Source of the DNA: Acanthochlamys bracteata
Lineage: Eukaryota; Streptophyta; Magnoliopsida; Pandanales; Velloziaceae
DNA: 64,000 nucleotides
Direction of reading: 5' to 3'
NCBI GenBank assembly: GCA_019914995.1
Contig: CM034137.1
Location: 4,072,155-4,136,154 of the forward strand
Shown: in pieces, positions 1 through 10,998 of the stretch
Layout: every line of letters begins with the position of its first letter
Position numbering within the stretch: the stretch's first letter is position 1
Notes under the pieces: generated by a model
The model's database searches: none
The model's input: only the letters and a program-made list of their open reading frames with translations
What the model was told of the DNA's origin: nothing
Program-made: the position numbers and the translations under genes

Positions 1-412
1 TTTGAAGAAGTTGATGGACAGAGCAGCAGAGGATCTCAACAGCGGAGGGATGAAGATGAATCAACAACAACATAGAAGAATTACAAACAGAAACTCCAAA
101 GCTGGAACAAAAAACAAGGTTGAAGAAGAAGAAGAACAACAACAACAAGGTTCTGGATCCTCGGAGGAGTCACGGACACTACCCAAACGCCGCCTCTTCC
201 GCTGGAGGACAAACAAGCACTGGTCATCAAGAAGACAACAGCGTCGACATTCACCATCATCATCTACAACAACAAGAACAACAAAGTTTTCATCTCTCTC
301 ACTGCATATCTCAGCAACCTTCTTCGAAGCGCTGATCATCTTCTTCATACTTCCCCTCGCCGTCTTCTTCTTCATTCACTGCAACGGCTTCTACATCTTC
401 TGAGTATGCCTC
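1..412 (+). promoter_or_regulatory. 5' leader of the TCP gene with a long upstream ORF
   Basis: This is the sequence before the TCP start codon, cut by the window edge. An open frame runs from the edge to a stop at 401-403, nine bases before the TCP ATG at 413 and in another frame. Its in-frame ATGs (the first at 14) would give about 129 residues rich in Gln, Glu, Arg and Ser, with AAG/GAA and CAA runs. I recognise no domain in it. It may be a regulatory upstream ORF or simply open leader sequence; I do not call it a protein gene. Confidence 0.5.
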
Positions 413-1639
413 ATGGGCGCTGAAGCTTCACAGCAGCACCAGTTACTTCTTCAAGCACAACAGCAACGGCAGCACCCGCCCCAACAGACGCGTCGTTACT
501 GTAGAGGAAGCAGCGGCGGCGGTGTACAGGGCGGGCACATTGTTCGATCGACTGGGAGAAAAGACCGGCACAGCAAGGTTTGCACCGCGAAGGGTCCCCG
601 TGACCGCCGTGTTCGTCTCTCTGCTCATACGGCGATCCAGTTCTACGATGTACAAGACCGGCTTGGCTATGACCGGCCGAGCAAAGCCGTCGACTGGTTG
701 ATCAAGAACGCGAAAGCTTCCATCGATGGGCTTGCCCAACTCCCTCCTTGGCACCCAACTACTAACATCACTACTGCCGCTGTATCTCCTCCTGGTGAAC
801 CATCGCCACTACAGGATTCTTCTGCAGCTGTTGAAGAGCACCAGCAACAGCAGGCGGCTTATGGGTTTGGTGGTAGTAGTTCGAGTATTCTGCCGCCTTC
901 GCTTGACACTGACTCCATAGCAGACACAATCAAGTCTTTCTTCCCCATGGCCAACGCAGCCACTGATGCAGCAGTCACTGCTCCAACGCCATCATCTGCT
1001 CAACCAGCTGTTGCCTACCAGACCAGCTTTGCAGCTCCTGATCTTCTCTCCCGCACTACCAGCCATGCCCAAGACCTTCGCCTCTCGCTTCAGTCTTTCC
1101 AAGAATCTCCAACACTCTTTCATCACCATCACCACCAGCAGCAGCAGAGCACTCCGCCAGCTCACCCACACGGCAATCAATCCCTTTTCTCGGCTTTGGC
1201 TTTTGATATCGGAACAGCTTCAGGCAACTGGGCCGAACACAGCCAGCGGATGATTCCTTGGAGTTTAACGGAATCCGGCGGTGGTGGTTATCTGTTCAAT
1301 GTATCACCGTTTGCGCCGGCACAGGCGCAGGCTCTGCCACCTTTGCAGCAGCTGCTCTGGCAGCAGAGCCAGGTTGTTTACAACACCACACAGAGGGAAT
1401 CCCTTCAGTCCAGTAACCTACCCTCGGCCCGCGCATGGTCGACGACCGATCACCACCACGGTATTATCATGTCAGCAGACCACGCAGCGGTACTCCACCA
1501 CCCGTCGTTTACTGCTTCTGGCACCGGAAACTTTGCAGGTTTCCAAATCCCAGCACAGATACCGGGCGACGATGAAGAGGAGCACGAAGGCGGCGGTTCA
1601 AGCAAGCCGTCTTCTGCTTCATCTGCTTCTCACCATTGA
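413..1639 (+). CDS. CIN-class (TCP4-like) TCP transcription factor
   Basis: A single-exon ORF of 408 residues encodes a class II, CIN-type TCP DNA-binding protein. By family knowledge these act in the nucleus to limit cell proliferation in leaves and flowers. Residues about 39-113 carry the family block: [19 protein letters not shown] just before and into the basic region, then the helix-loop-helix through [19 protein letters not shown], ending LPPW. The rest is low-complexity Gln/His/Ser/Ala sequence, normal for the family, ending [13 protein letters not shown]. The length fits TCP4 relatives (about 400-420). The ATG at 413 is the first in frame and leaves a plausible Gln-rich N-terminus, but no conserved sequence fixes the start. 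A miR319-like target site lies at about codons 328-334. It could equally be called TCP3 or TCP10; the paralogue cannot be resolved by eye. Confidence 0.95.
   Translation: MGAEASQQHQLLLQAQQQRQHPPQQTRRYCRGSSGGGVQGGHIVRSTGRKDRHSKVCTAKGPRDRRVRLSAHTAIQFYDVQDRLGYDRPSKAVDWLIKNAKASIDGLAQLPPWHPTTNITTAAVSPPGEPSPLQDSSAAVEEHQQQQAAYGFGGSSSSILPPSLDTDSIADTIKSFFPMANAATDAAVTAPTPSSAQPAVAYQTSFAAPDLLSRTTSHAQDLRLSLQSFQESPTLFHHHHHQQQQSTPPAHPHGNQSLFSALAFDIGTASGNWAEHSQRMIPWSLTESGGGGYLFNVSPFAPAQAQALPPLQQLLWQQSQVVYNTTQRESLQSSNLPSARAWSTTDHHHGIIMSADHAAVLHHPSFTASGTGNFAGFQIPAQIPGDDEEEHEGGGSSKPSSASSASHH
1393..1413 (+). promoter_or_regulatory. miR319 target site inside the TCP coding region
   Basis: AGGGAATCCCTTCAGTCCAG at 1394-1413 resembles the known miR319/JAW target in CIN-TCP transcripts, which shares the CCCTTCAGTCCA core and a similar position in the C-terminal half of the ORF. 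Cleavage of the mRNA here is the established mode of regulation of JAW-TCPs. The encoded peptide is RESLQSS, whereas many relatives encode RGPLQSS, so the 5' half of the site differs at nonsynonymous positions. Confidence 0.88.
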
Positions 1640-2100
1640 CAGCAAAGAATGCGAGTGAGAGAAAGAGAGAGAGTGAGATTATCAGAACCCTGCAAAATTC
1701 CTTCTTTGTTCAAGGTAACTCAACATATTCTTTGCTTTGATTTCACCTTAGCTGCATTTGCAAACGCAGTACTGACATTTAGGTGCTTTTGTTTCTCTTC
1801 ATTCTTGAGCAGTATTCGGCAATGGAAGAGGGAAAGCATTGATGGGTAAGCAATTTACAATAGGATTTTTGAGTCGGCGTGGCCGGTTTAAATTCTCTAA
1901 AATCTTTCTCTCTTGTCGTTGGTTATTTTGCTAGGCAGTTAGAATCCTTTGAAGCTTTTCATGTTTTGCATATGCAGTTGTAGTGAAGTCGTTAGTGTTG
2001 TTTATCAGTTCAGGTCCAGGCATTTGCTTTTGGAACTCACGTTTTTGTTCTTCCTAGTGTTTTCCAGTACTTAGGGTGCTGTTTGAAACTTGCAAGCATT
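1640..2100 (+). other. TCP 3' untranslated region with a probable intron
   Basis: Downstream of the stop, CAAG|GTAACT at 1711-1720 and a T-rich TTCTTGAGCAG ending at 1812 form good splice signals for a 98-base intron (1715-1812). An intron in the 3'UTR is known for TCP4-type genes. The 3' end of the transcript was not located; the end coordinate is a guess. Confidence 0.5.
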
Positions 2101-5100
2101 AGCAATAATAGTAATATATTGGAATGCATGAAACTTTCATGCTTGCAATAATGTATATTGCAAGCATATAAGAAAGAAATGGCCTTATTGTTATTAATAT
2201 GAATTTGAGATATTTGCTGATTGAGAAATCCCTGGTCACTTTTTTCTTTGTTATCATGAAAAAAAAGAACTTATTAGAAAACCATTTGATTGCTTCCCTA
2301 TTTGATTGATACTTTTATTTCTTTTAGCCAAAAGAAAAAAGAAAAAAAAGAAAAACAATAAAGTCATCAATTACAAATAAAAATAAAAAAACAATGCATG
2401 ATTGGTGCTTGCTATCTACAATCCTATTTTGATTATGCTAAGGTTAAGTCTCTATCCGTGCAACAGTAGTTGTACCCACTTTATTTATTATTGCTCACTG
2501 TTTTAGAACAAAAACCAAATTAATTAATCACCAGAACCTGTTTTTTTTCCTTTCAAGCATTGCATTATTCAATGTTTCTTGTTAGAATAAAATCATGGAT
2601 GAGAGATCCACTTATACAACCTTGATTGGCGGCTGTTGGGGTTTTGTTGTCAGAGGTTGAGAGGGGAACCTTATAACATTGGTAGGGAATCAAGCATCAT
2701 CCATTCTTTCATAATCAAAGCATCGTTTTTCCTCTATAAACTTTTCCCCACCATATGATTTCTGTTCTGAGTGAGTATAAACATCAAAACCCACTTTGGT
2801 TTTGTAAGTGCTTGTTTGTAAAACAAGGTTTTGCATCTCCTTTTTTCTTAAGGTGCCAGATACTACATGTGTTTCTTCTCTTCATGATTTATATAGCTCA
2901 TAAGGTAGAGGCAATGAATACAGTTCCTATTTAAGGGAGCTAATGAAGAGCAATATGGAGCATTTTGTCTCAACCCTATTATGCAAGTAAAAATACATAG
3001 GACATTACCTCAGTTGTAACTCCGATATTGAAAAACCTGTAACTTACATGAAGGAAAATGTTAGAAGGATAGAAGCCAATATGCTCCCTAAAATTCATTC
3101 GCTCCTATTCTAGTATGTTTGCAATTTTTGGAATATTTCTGCTTTTGTTACACTTCTCAAAAGACAGTGGGAGCTAAAAGATTGGCACTTGGATCATTAA
3201 CACATTTTTTGGCTGCTCTTTCCTTATAGAAAACTTTAAGCTCAAAATTGACATAAGAAGCTCCTCTGTGCTGAGCTGCTTTTGCTCCTAGCTAGCTTTC
3301 TACTTTTATCAGAGTCTTTGGGAAATAACAATACGAGAGTTATCTTTTTCTTATCTCTGCTTGTGGTTTCATTCATCTTTCATTTTCATTAAAAGTCTCA
3401 AAACTACTCTAGTTGGTAGCATGTGATGTGAATAAGATGCATCATAAGATTTATAAGTACTAAGAGGGTCCATGCTTCTACCTTTTTCTTTTTTTGCTTT
3501 CTGAATGAATGCGTGAGTTGTGTGTACAGCAGTAGTACAACTCTGTGCCGTAATAATAGAATTGCTTTTGTTTGATTGTGGTTTTTGCTGTATCCCATCT
3601 GTTAGCAGGTTGTTTGTCAGATCAAAACGAAGTAACAAAAAAGAAATAATAAAAAGACCAAAGTTTCAGTTTTCTTCTTTTTACTTTCCCTGTCAATTCA
3701 TTTTCCAAATTAGGTCATGCAGAACAAAGATGCATGAATACGTATCAAGCTTCATTATTCATCTGGGACACTTGCATTCATGGTAGGCATTACTCTATCT
3801 ATTCTACTCCAAGAAGAAATAGAACAGAAAAGATTCCCATCCTACTCGTATACTTAAGCTTGTCTTGAAGAAGGGTCTTTTAAATTAAATCACAATGGAA
3901 TCAGAATCCATGAACTTTGGGGAACCTTGGTCTCTTTAACCTTTTCTGCATCTCAAAAAGTTTCCACTATTTCAAAGATAAGCTTTCGCTTTAATAACAT
4001 TACCCCTTCCTATATAAGGGTTTCTTCATCTTACGTTTCTTTGTTAATCAATTCTATTTGGAATTGTTACGTAGTGAAAATTTTATAAGAAAGGGGCATT
4101 GAAAGACCCTCTCAAGTTTGCAAGTTGATTTTGAAGTGATTCTGGTTATTAAACAAAAATGGAGAAATGATTTTGCTGAAAGTGAATGATCGCAATGAAT
4201 TCAATTGAAGTCAAAAGCACACAAGTAGCCAACTCTAAAGATGTCTGTCTGTCGTTTGGTTTTATATAATATACTATAGGTTTTAGTTGGCATAGATAGC
4301 TGACAAAATTTGAAATCATTTCTGTGAACACAGGAACATAAGCAAAGCCAGCAGTAATTTCGTCAGTACACCTTCAGTAACAATGTCAAGCTAAAAATTT
4401 GATACCTTTTCAATAACAGAAACAATCAACCCTGCAAACTGTAAGGAACAGTTGAAATCTGTTTGCCAAAGCATAAAAAACAAACTTAAGAGCAGTAATT
4501 TTCTTATCAGGCTATGAATCAATTAGCTCTACAAAGAAGAAAAAAGCAAAAGATGATTGTAGAAGCGGTTCTATTTCCTCAAATCATTCTTTCGAAAGGG
4601 TCGACAAAGACAGACCTGTACCATTGAGGATCAACAAATGAAAATAGTTAATACTTCACACTGCTTCACAACATGCCAAGGCCTAACCAACTTGACTTGA
4701 ATTGTCTCAATCAGCAATATTTTTAGATTCAATCTTTGTTCCGTAAATCTTTCATTGACAAAAGTCTACCCAACTCAACATGAAAGCATCAGGTAGATAT
4801 TGACAAAGTGTCACACGTTTGTTCTTCTGCAGAAGAACCAATTATTTATTCGATCATAAACTGGTAATAGCAATGGAAGAAAGACATCCGATGATTCCAA
4901 TAACTTGCGCTTTTGAGTTAACATTATAAATACGTTTAAAGAAAATTTCGGCCATTTTTCTGTAGCGCCGACGTTCTCTTTTTTTTGTATGTATATAACA
5001 GGTAGAGTTAGACACGAGTGTCTGTTTGCGAAGAAAGCTGCTGCTGTTGCTCTTCCTTCACCTTTCCATTCCTGGTTTTGAAGTTCGAAATAAAAGTTGG

Positions 5101-5109
5101 TTGTAAGGG
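2101..5109. other. Intergenic, no gene recognised
   Basis: AT-rich sequence with many stops on both strands and only short chance ORFs. No protein, RNA gene or clear element termini were recognised. Confidence 0.6.
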
Positions 5110-5500
5110 TATGGCAAATTTCGATCCGACCCTAAATCGATCCGAAAAGATTGAGTTTGGGTCAAGTCTTAATCAAATTCGGATCGATTTCGGATCAATC
5201 CGAAGATGACCTAAAAAATTTAACCGAATTCGAATCGGGTTCGGATTGATCCGAAATTAATCCGTTTAATCCGTATAACTATCTATATAGTATATATTAT
5301 TTAAAAATTAAAATATAATAGCAACAAATTTAAATTTAATTTGTATATATATATTTTTAAATTTATCTTAATTTAACTAATTTTGTCAAAATTAATATTT
5401 TTCTTTTTAAATATATTATAATTAATCATTTTTATATATTATTATTAAAAATTAATATTTATAATTTTTATTTTAATAATTTTAATTATTAAATGGGTTT
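5110..5500. repeat. GGATCGG/CCGAT-rich block followed by an AT-rich tract
   Basis: Between 5,120 and 5,275 short motifs such as CGATCCGA, TTCGGATC and GATCCGAAA recur on both strands many times. An AT-only tract with ATATATATAT follows to about 5,500. The pattern is typical of a non-autonomous plant repeat, but no termini or target duplication could be fixed. Confidence 0.4.
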
Positions 5501-6269
5501 TTTTCCTATACAATTAAATAGGAAAAGTCCTTAATATAATACCGTTTCAAGAGTATTAAAGCAATAATATGGAAGCTATATAGAAATGCATAATATTCTA
5601 ATCTCCACTAGATGGAAGTTTTCAGTAAAATAACTTGAAACTACAATTTTGAACTCCCAACCTACTGGCATACTACAAATGCCGATACAGCTAAGGGCTG
5701 CCAGACCCAATCTTAGAAGTGATTTAACTTGTCTGTCTCATTTGAAGCACTAAAGTAAACTGATCATATCATCTGAGCAAATGAAATAGGCCTTGATGCA
5801 AAAGCGAGAATAGTCCATGCATAAAACCGCCATGGGATCTTACACCTTGGGTACATTCAACTTACACACAAACTGATAAAAAGTTGAATCTACAAAAGTA
5901 TTTCACTAAAATTTTGGAAGCTTGCTGTCATTTAAAATGTGAAATGAAAATGATGGATATGGTCACCACGAGAATAGTCCATAGTTTCTGCCAATCTCTT
6001 CAATAATTTCAAGAACAACGCATAAATCTTCACCTGAGATTGTCCTCAACATGGAGTGCAGCTGCATTCATTATTTTACATGTATCCATATTTGTAGGTG
6101 TTAAGCTAGAATTCATATTGATGCTATATTTCCCTCATAGTTATACAGATAATCCCATTTTGTTAAGAGTCTAAGATGTCAGTGATTTGCAACTTAAACT
6201 AAACTGAGCATAACTTTGGCAATGATATATGAAAATTTATCTTGTATGAAGAAATCTTATTGGAAATAC
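5501..6269. other. Sequence downstream of the IQD fragment, no gene recognised
   Basis: I looked here on the minus strand for the missing exons of the IQD gene (the second half of the IQ67 domain) and saw none. No other gene is evident. Confidence 0.5.
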
Positions 6270-7680
6270 CTTATATCTCCGCAAAGCATTTTGAATCCGA
6301 ATGGCTGCAATCTCCTCGGTTACTATGGTAGAATCTTTCTCAGTGGAAGAAGCACCACCATCACTGGATGTACTAGATTCCTTTTGAGAGTTATTGTTTA
6401 CCTTGAATCCATTTGACTTGTCAGCTTCAGTAACCTGCTTCAGTCACAATACACCAGAGAAGTCAGTTTCTGGAAAGAAGAGCATACAATCTACCTAATT
6501 AAGTTCATCCAAGCCTTTGTCTAGGTTATGTCTATTGGCATTGAACTAGAAGTCAAAATGATAACTTAGACCAAGAGGGTCAAATATCTGTATACTACTA
6601 CATTTGTATACGAGGAATGGTATATAAAAGCTAAAATTTGCTAAGATTTCTCATGAAGCAACTGGCACAGGGTTCAGTGAAGGTCATAGCCAACCTTTAC
6701 GTGATTTAGCCGGTCTCGTTTTGATTTCTTCCTGCTGATTATGATCTCGAACCAAACTCCAGAACCCATTTCCTTGAGAGGGATTATTAGCTGTCTTTAC
6801 ATTCTCTATTTGTTGATTGCAAATTCATAAACCTGGATAGCAACAGTTGTTTTCAAGCACCTCAACAAAGTCCCAATTCCTAGAATATACATATCCCATC
6901 ATGATATTGCAGCAAAGTGGCAAGGATAATTCTCATTAAATCATGCAAAAGATGTTAAGAAGAGCAACGAATACTCCACAACACCGATTAAGTAGTCCAC
7001 ATGGACTGTCAACCAGAGAAGTCAGAGGCTTACAAAATACTGTCACTTTGTTGAATCATTCACTAAGGTATTCCACAGAATGATTTTCTAAAACAGCTCA
7101 TGATCAAACCAATTTCAGTTTTATGTATACCCATTTGTATCAGGAAAGTCCTCCAAATCAAGCCACAGAGTTTGTCACTTGGAAGCTGAGAATTGTAATG
7201 CCAAAAGAGAATAAAATAAATCAACAGAAGTCTAAACAAATGATTGTATAATTCTATTTTTATCAAATTATTCAAAAATCACATTCCCAGAAGATCGACA
7301 ACCAATATAAGTTTCTCCAAAAGATGAAATTGAAGTGGAATAGTTGAATTTAATGCATGGACACTACTTCAAAATCCCCAAGCGCTATACTCTTTTGTGA
7401 CGATAAAATCCATATGTTAAACCGGAAGTAACAAGCATGCAGAAAAAATTATCCAACTTACAGTTCAGCTCAAGTATATTACCATCATCATCAAAAGAGG
7501 TAAACATGTACAAGTACTATCAATGAAAAAAAAGTAGTGAGAAACTAACCACCAGAGTTACCTGAGGAACTTGGAAGAGAGCGTCTTTGGGCAGCTGAGG
7601 GTATTGGAAGAAGAACACCCTCCAACTCCAATAAGAAGAAGAAGAAAACAATGGTGGTTAGACTGGAACGAACATAACAA
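6270..7680 (-). pseudogene. IQD (IQ67-domain) gene, 5' exons only
   Basis: Minus-strand exon 1 (6769-6695, 25 codons) begins MGSGVWFEIIISRKKSK, a typical N-terminus of IQD calmodulin-binding proteins, and ends AAG|GTTGG. Exon 2 (6434-6270, 55 codons) starts after a CAG acceptor in phase 0 and reads VTEADKSNGFK... to TEEIAAIRIQNALRRYK, the start of the IQ motif, followed by GTATTT. This is where IQ67-domain genes have their conserved phase-0 intron. A probable 5'UTR exon ends at 7562 (CTCAG|GTAACT). The continuation of the IQ67 domain (ARK... onward) is not found in the 6 kb below, so this looks like a gene fragment, unless a very long intron passes the TCP gene. Both exons are open and spliceable. 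Confidence 0.75.
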
Positions 7681-7704
7681 TTGGGATAAGAACACCCTCC
7701 AACT
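7611..7704. repeat. 17-bp direct repeat at the edge of an AT-rich tract
   Basis: AAGAACACCCTCCAACT occurs at 7611-7627 and again, identically, at 7688-7704, with 60 bases between. The second copy borders the AT-rich stretch that follows. Confidence 0.7.
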
Positions 7705-7905
7705 TTCAGTTTTATATTTTCAATATTTTAATGAATTTATTTAAAATTTAAACAATATAAAAAAAATTATACATTATAAAAATTTATTATTATTCAATTT
7801 TATTTTTTTAAAAAAATATTTTTCTAAACTAGAAAATATTTTTATCTAATTTTGATAAATAAGTATTCCTAAAAAATGAATGATTTTTCTAATCAGACAA
7901 CATAT
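7705..7905. repeat. AT-rich element resembling the miniature elements at 19 and 53 kb
   Basis: The tract reads like the interior of the GTGCGTTTG-ended elements elsewhere in the window (AATTTATTTAAAATTTAAA, then TACATTATAAAAATTTATTA). No clear inverted termini are visible, so membership is a guess. Confidence 0.35.
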
Positions 7906-10148
7906 ACCTACAATAATTATCGAAGAAAATGCTTTAAAGCTTGTGATTTCTTTTGAATCTGAAAACAATAATCGTAAAATCTAGGAGGGGGCAGGATTTC
8001 GACCGAACTATCAATCATGGTACTGTTGGTTGGTTTTGGGTGGTTGTTGTAGAGGAAGATGAGACTGAAGCTCTCCAGCAGAGCAGAACGTAGAGACATG
8101 GGAACCAACAACCAGCAGCAGCACAGCATCAATTTTTTCTGTCCAACACTTGATAAATCTGATAATGATTGCCTTCCTCTATTTTGACTCCAGCCTTTGG
8201 TTGCTATGCTATCATACCGCACTCAAATATCTGGAATGAAGTACCCACCCAAAAGTTCAAATGAACAATGAGCCATTCATGTGAAGAACATGTAGCAAAT
8301 GTCAGAGTGCCATGGAGAAACTTATCCAACATTGCATTTATTATATATCAGCTGAGTTGCTCAAAAGAGTTACATTGCTTACATCTGCTATAGTACATCT
8401 CACCTAAACGTTAATCAGCGTAATTTTAGCACACTTGTTAATGTTAATGGTATAAAGTATAAACTAATAAAAGCCAATTAAGATAGTAGAGAAAAGATCC
8501 TGTATACGAAAAGGTATTAGTCCAAACCCAACCGACTTGATAAAGATCCAGACAGTTGGCAATTAAAGAAAACAACTGCTTACCGTATGCAACAAATTTG
8601 TTAGCTAAACTATACCTCCCTAGACAAAAATGCAACAGAGTTTTAACAGGCTTCACCAGTATTCCATGCCGTGACTTGTCTACCCTCCTGCACCAAGTGA
8701 ACTAAATCCACATTGGGGTCTAACTGAGTATACAAAAGAATCTGGCCGTCGCATTTTAAACATCTGCCTGTAAACTTCAAGCAAACACCTGCTGTGCCAG
8801 CAATGATTGCTACCAGCAAACTACCTCAAGGTTGCCAATGGCAGAATTATAGCAACCAGGTTTAGTGCTCCAATCATGAATCAAAGATCAGGATGGTTGC
8901 AGTGCTCAAATCAGAACAAGCTGGACCTACACTTGTACCCAACGAAGTTCCAGTGCAGTTGCCAGTGCTAGTTGCCAAGCTGCAATGGCAAATGTTTCCA
9001 GAAATAATAGGAAGAAGACATTAAGTAGAATATGTCAGAATTATGTCTCATTTATGAGCTACTTGGTTTTGGTATATTTTAATTGGAAACATCAATCATG
9101 GCCAGTGCTAGTAGGCAAAATGTTTTAAGAAACATTTGAGGAAACAACTAATCAGACTAAAACTCAAACTTATTGCCTAATTGAGTAAAAGTTACAATAT
9201 CATAGACTGCCAGGTAAAGGATTTTGATCCTACCAGCAAAATATAACTCACATGCTGAATATAAGTAAAATTGTCACTGTCAAAAGATATCATCAAAGGC
9301 GGTCAGTAGTTTTGAACTCAAACTAACTATTACTAACGCAGTCAATGATAACAGAGAATATACTTGGCAGGCTTCACATAAATAAAGTTTTAGCAAATGA
9401 CCATAACTAGGATAAAGGGCATAAAGTGTTGAACTCACCACTAACCGCTCCTTGCTATCCAAGAACATACTAACTCCCACTGCAAAATAAGGATAACAGC
9501 AGGATGAACGCTAACTTTCTAACCTGTTCGTACTTAAATCTTACACCTTGTGACGCTCATGCATATATAGTCATGTAAATTTTAAAGTTTTCAATTGAGT
9601 CACAAACATGGCAATCATAAATAAGATCTGATCACTATTTGGGAGACGCTCAAATAGATTGCTTCTGGTGTTAAACAGAATAAACAAAGGATGCTAAAGC
9701 ATCTTACAACTGCTGCATCTATGACTTTTAACCCCTAAACATATTCCATATTATCACCAGAAATACCATGTTCTTGTAAGAATCCAGATACTACAAACTC
9801 ATCTGTAGCACTCAATGACCCTAGTCGAATGAATTTTTCATGAGCTCTTTTTCAGCTATTTTTTCAAATTCCCAATTGATGACGAATGCCATATTCTTAG
9901 ACCTCATAGAAAGACCAATGTGCACTACAACTTGCTATAAGACCATTCTAAGCTACCTTACAACAATGGAAAGTTTCTAGCTAGCCTTTGTGTTTTCATC
10001 TTGAACTGACATATACCTAAAAAGCGTGCCTATAATTTTAATCCAGCATTGGGCATTCGTAAAATTGAACTAAGATACCACCCCCTAAAGATATTATTTT
10101 GCACATAGCAGATGAAAATGTTATGCTACATTCTTTTCGCTAATCTCA
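7906..10148. other. Intergenic, no gene recognised
   Basis: Only short ORFs without recognisable features. Nothing supports a gene or RNA here. Confidence 0.5.
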
Positions 10149-10998
10149 TGTTGGGCCTCAAAAAATTAGGCTAGGCCCAAGTTAGTAACGTGTAGGATTT
10201 GGTGGGCCCAAATGAAAGACGGACTAGTTTGATGGTTTAGAGCTAAGATAGTAGTGTAGGGGCTTGTGATGGTGGCTAAGTAAAAAACGGGCAAGCTAAT
10301 TTGAAGGTGGGACAGCAACTGGCCTTTTGGGCCAAGTAGATCCTAACTTGGTGGGCTCAACAGCTCACATCTTTTAATAGTCTCACATTAGCCAGGTGTT
10401 GGAATAGATATGCTTATAAGTGGGGAACGCTAACCTTTAAGAGGTTTGCCAATTGTTTTAGTATGGAAATCCGATCCTACATCTTATGCCCATCACAGCC
10501 ACTATACTATGAGTACTCCTATGATTATCATCTGCTCAATGTAGAAATTTCCAATATCTTCTTTTCTGATTCAACGAAAAACAACAAATAAAGCTTCAGC
10601 TCATAGTCTCGTAATCGAAGAGTCTAATCTTCTCTTAGTATAGTCACAATTGGATTTGGAAAGTTCAAATTTATCTGTTCTTCTAAACTACTCTCTATTT
10701 CTTAATGACTTAATATTTGCTTATAACATTCTCCTAAGTGCATCTTAAGCTCGGTATGCTCGTAGCTACCGGTCCTAGTACACATCACCTGAACCGAGAC
10801 CTATGACCACCTCAAATCCAAGCCTTCTGAAGGATTAAAGTGTGCACGCATAATACGGATTTATCCTTCTAAGAATAAGATATAAATTTAAACACATTCT
10901 TTTTCTAAATTAAAGTACCATGGACCTCTAAGCTCACTAACAGTTTACCTTCAGTTTACCTAGTACTTAGAAGTTCAACATACATAAACTTTTCATTA
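10149..10998 (+). mobile_element. Possible LTR preceding a tRNA-primer site
   Basis: The stretch begins TGTTGGGCC and ends just before TGGCATCAGAGCATGG at 10999, which resembles the initiator-methionine tRNA primer-binding site of plant LTR elements. That placement suggests a 5' LTR. It does not match the sequence after the 3' polypurine tract at 15,187, so the two ends may belong to different elements. Confidence 0.35.

Noticed and set aside
61-375. Minus-strand ORF of 104 residues opposite the TCP leader
   Set aside because: Antisense of GAA/CAA-type repeats; Ser, Val and Cys runs are artefacts of the repeat, with no domain.
443-754. Minus-strand ORF under the TCP domain
   Set aside because: Shadow of the conserved TCP coding sequence.
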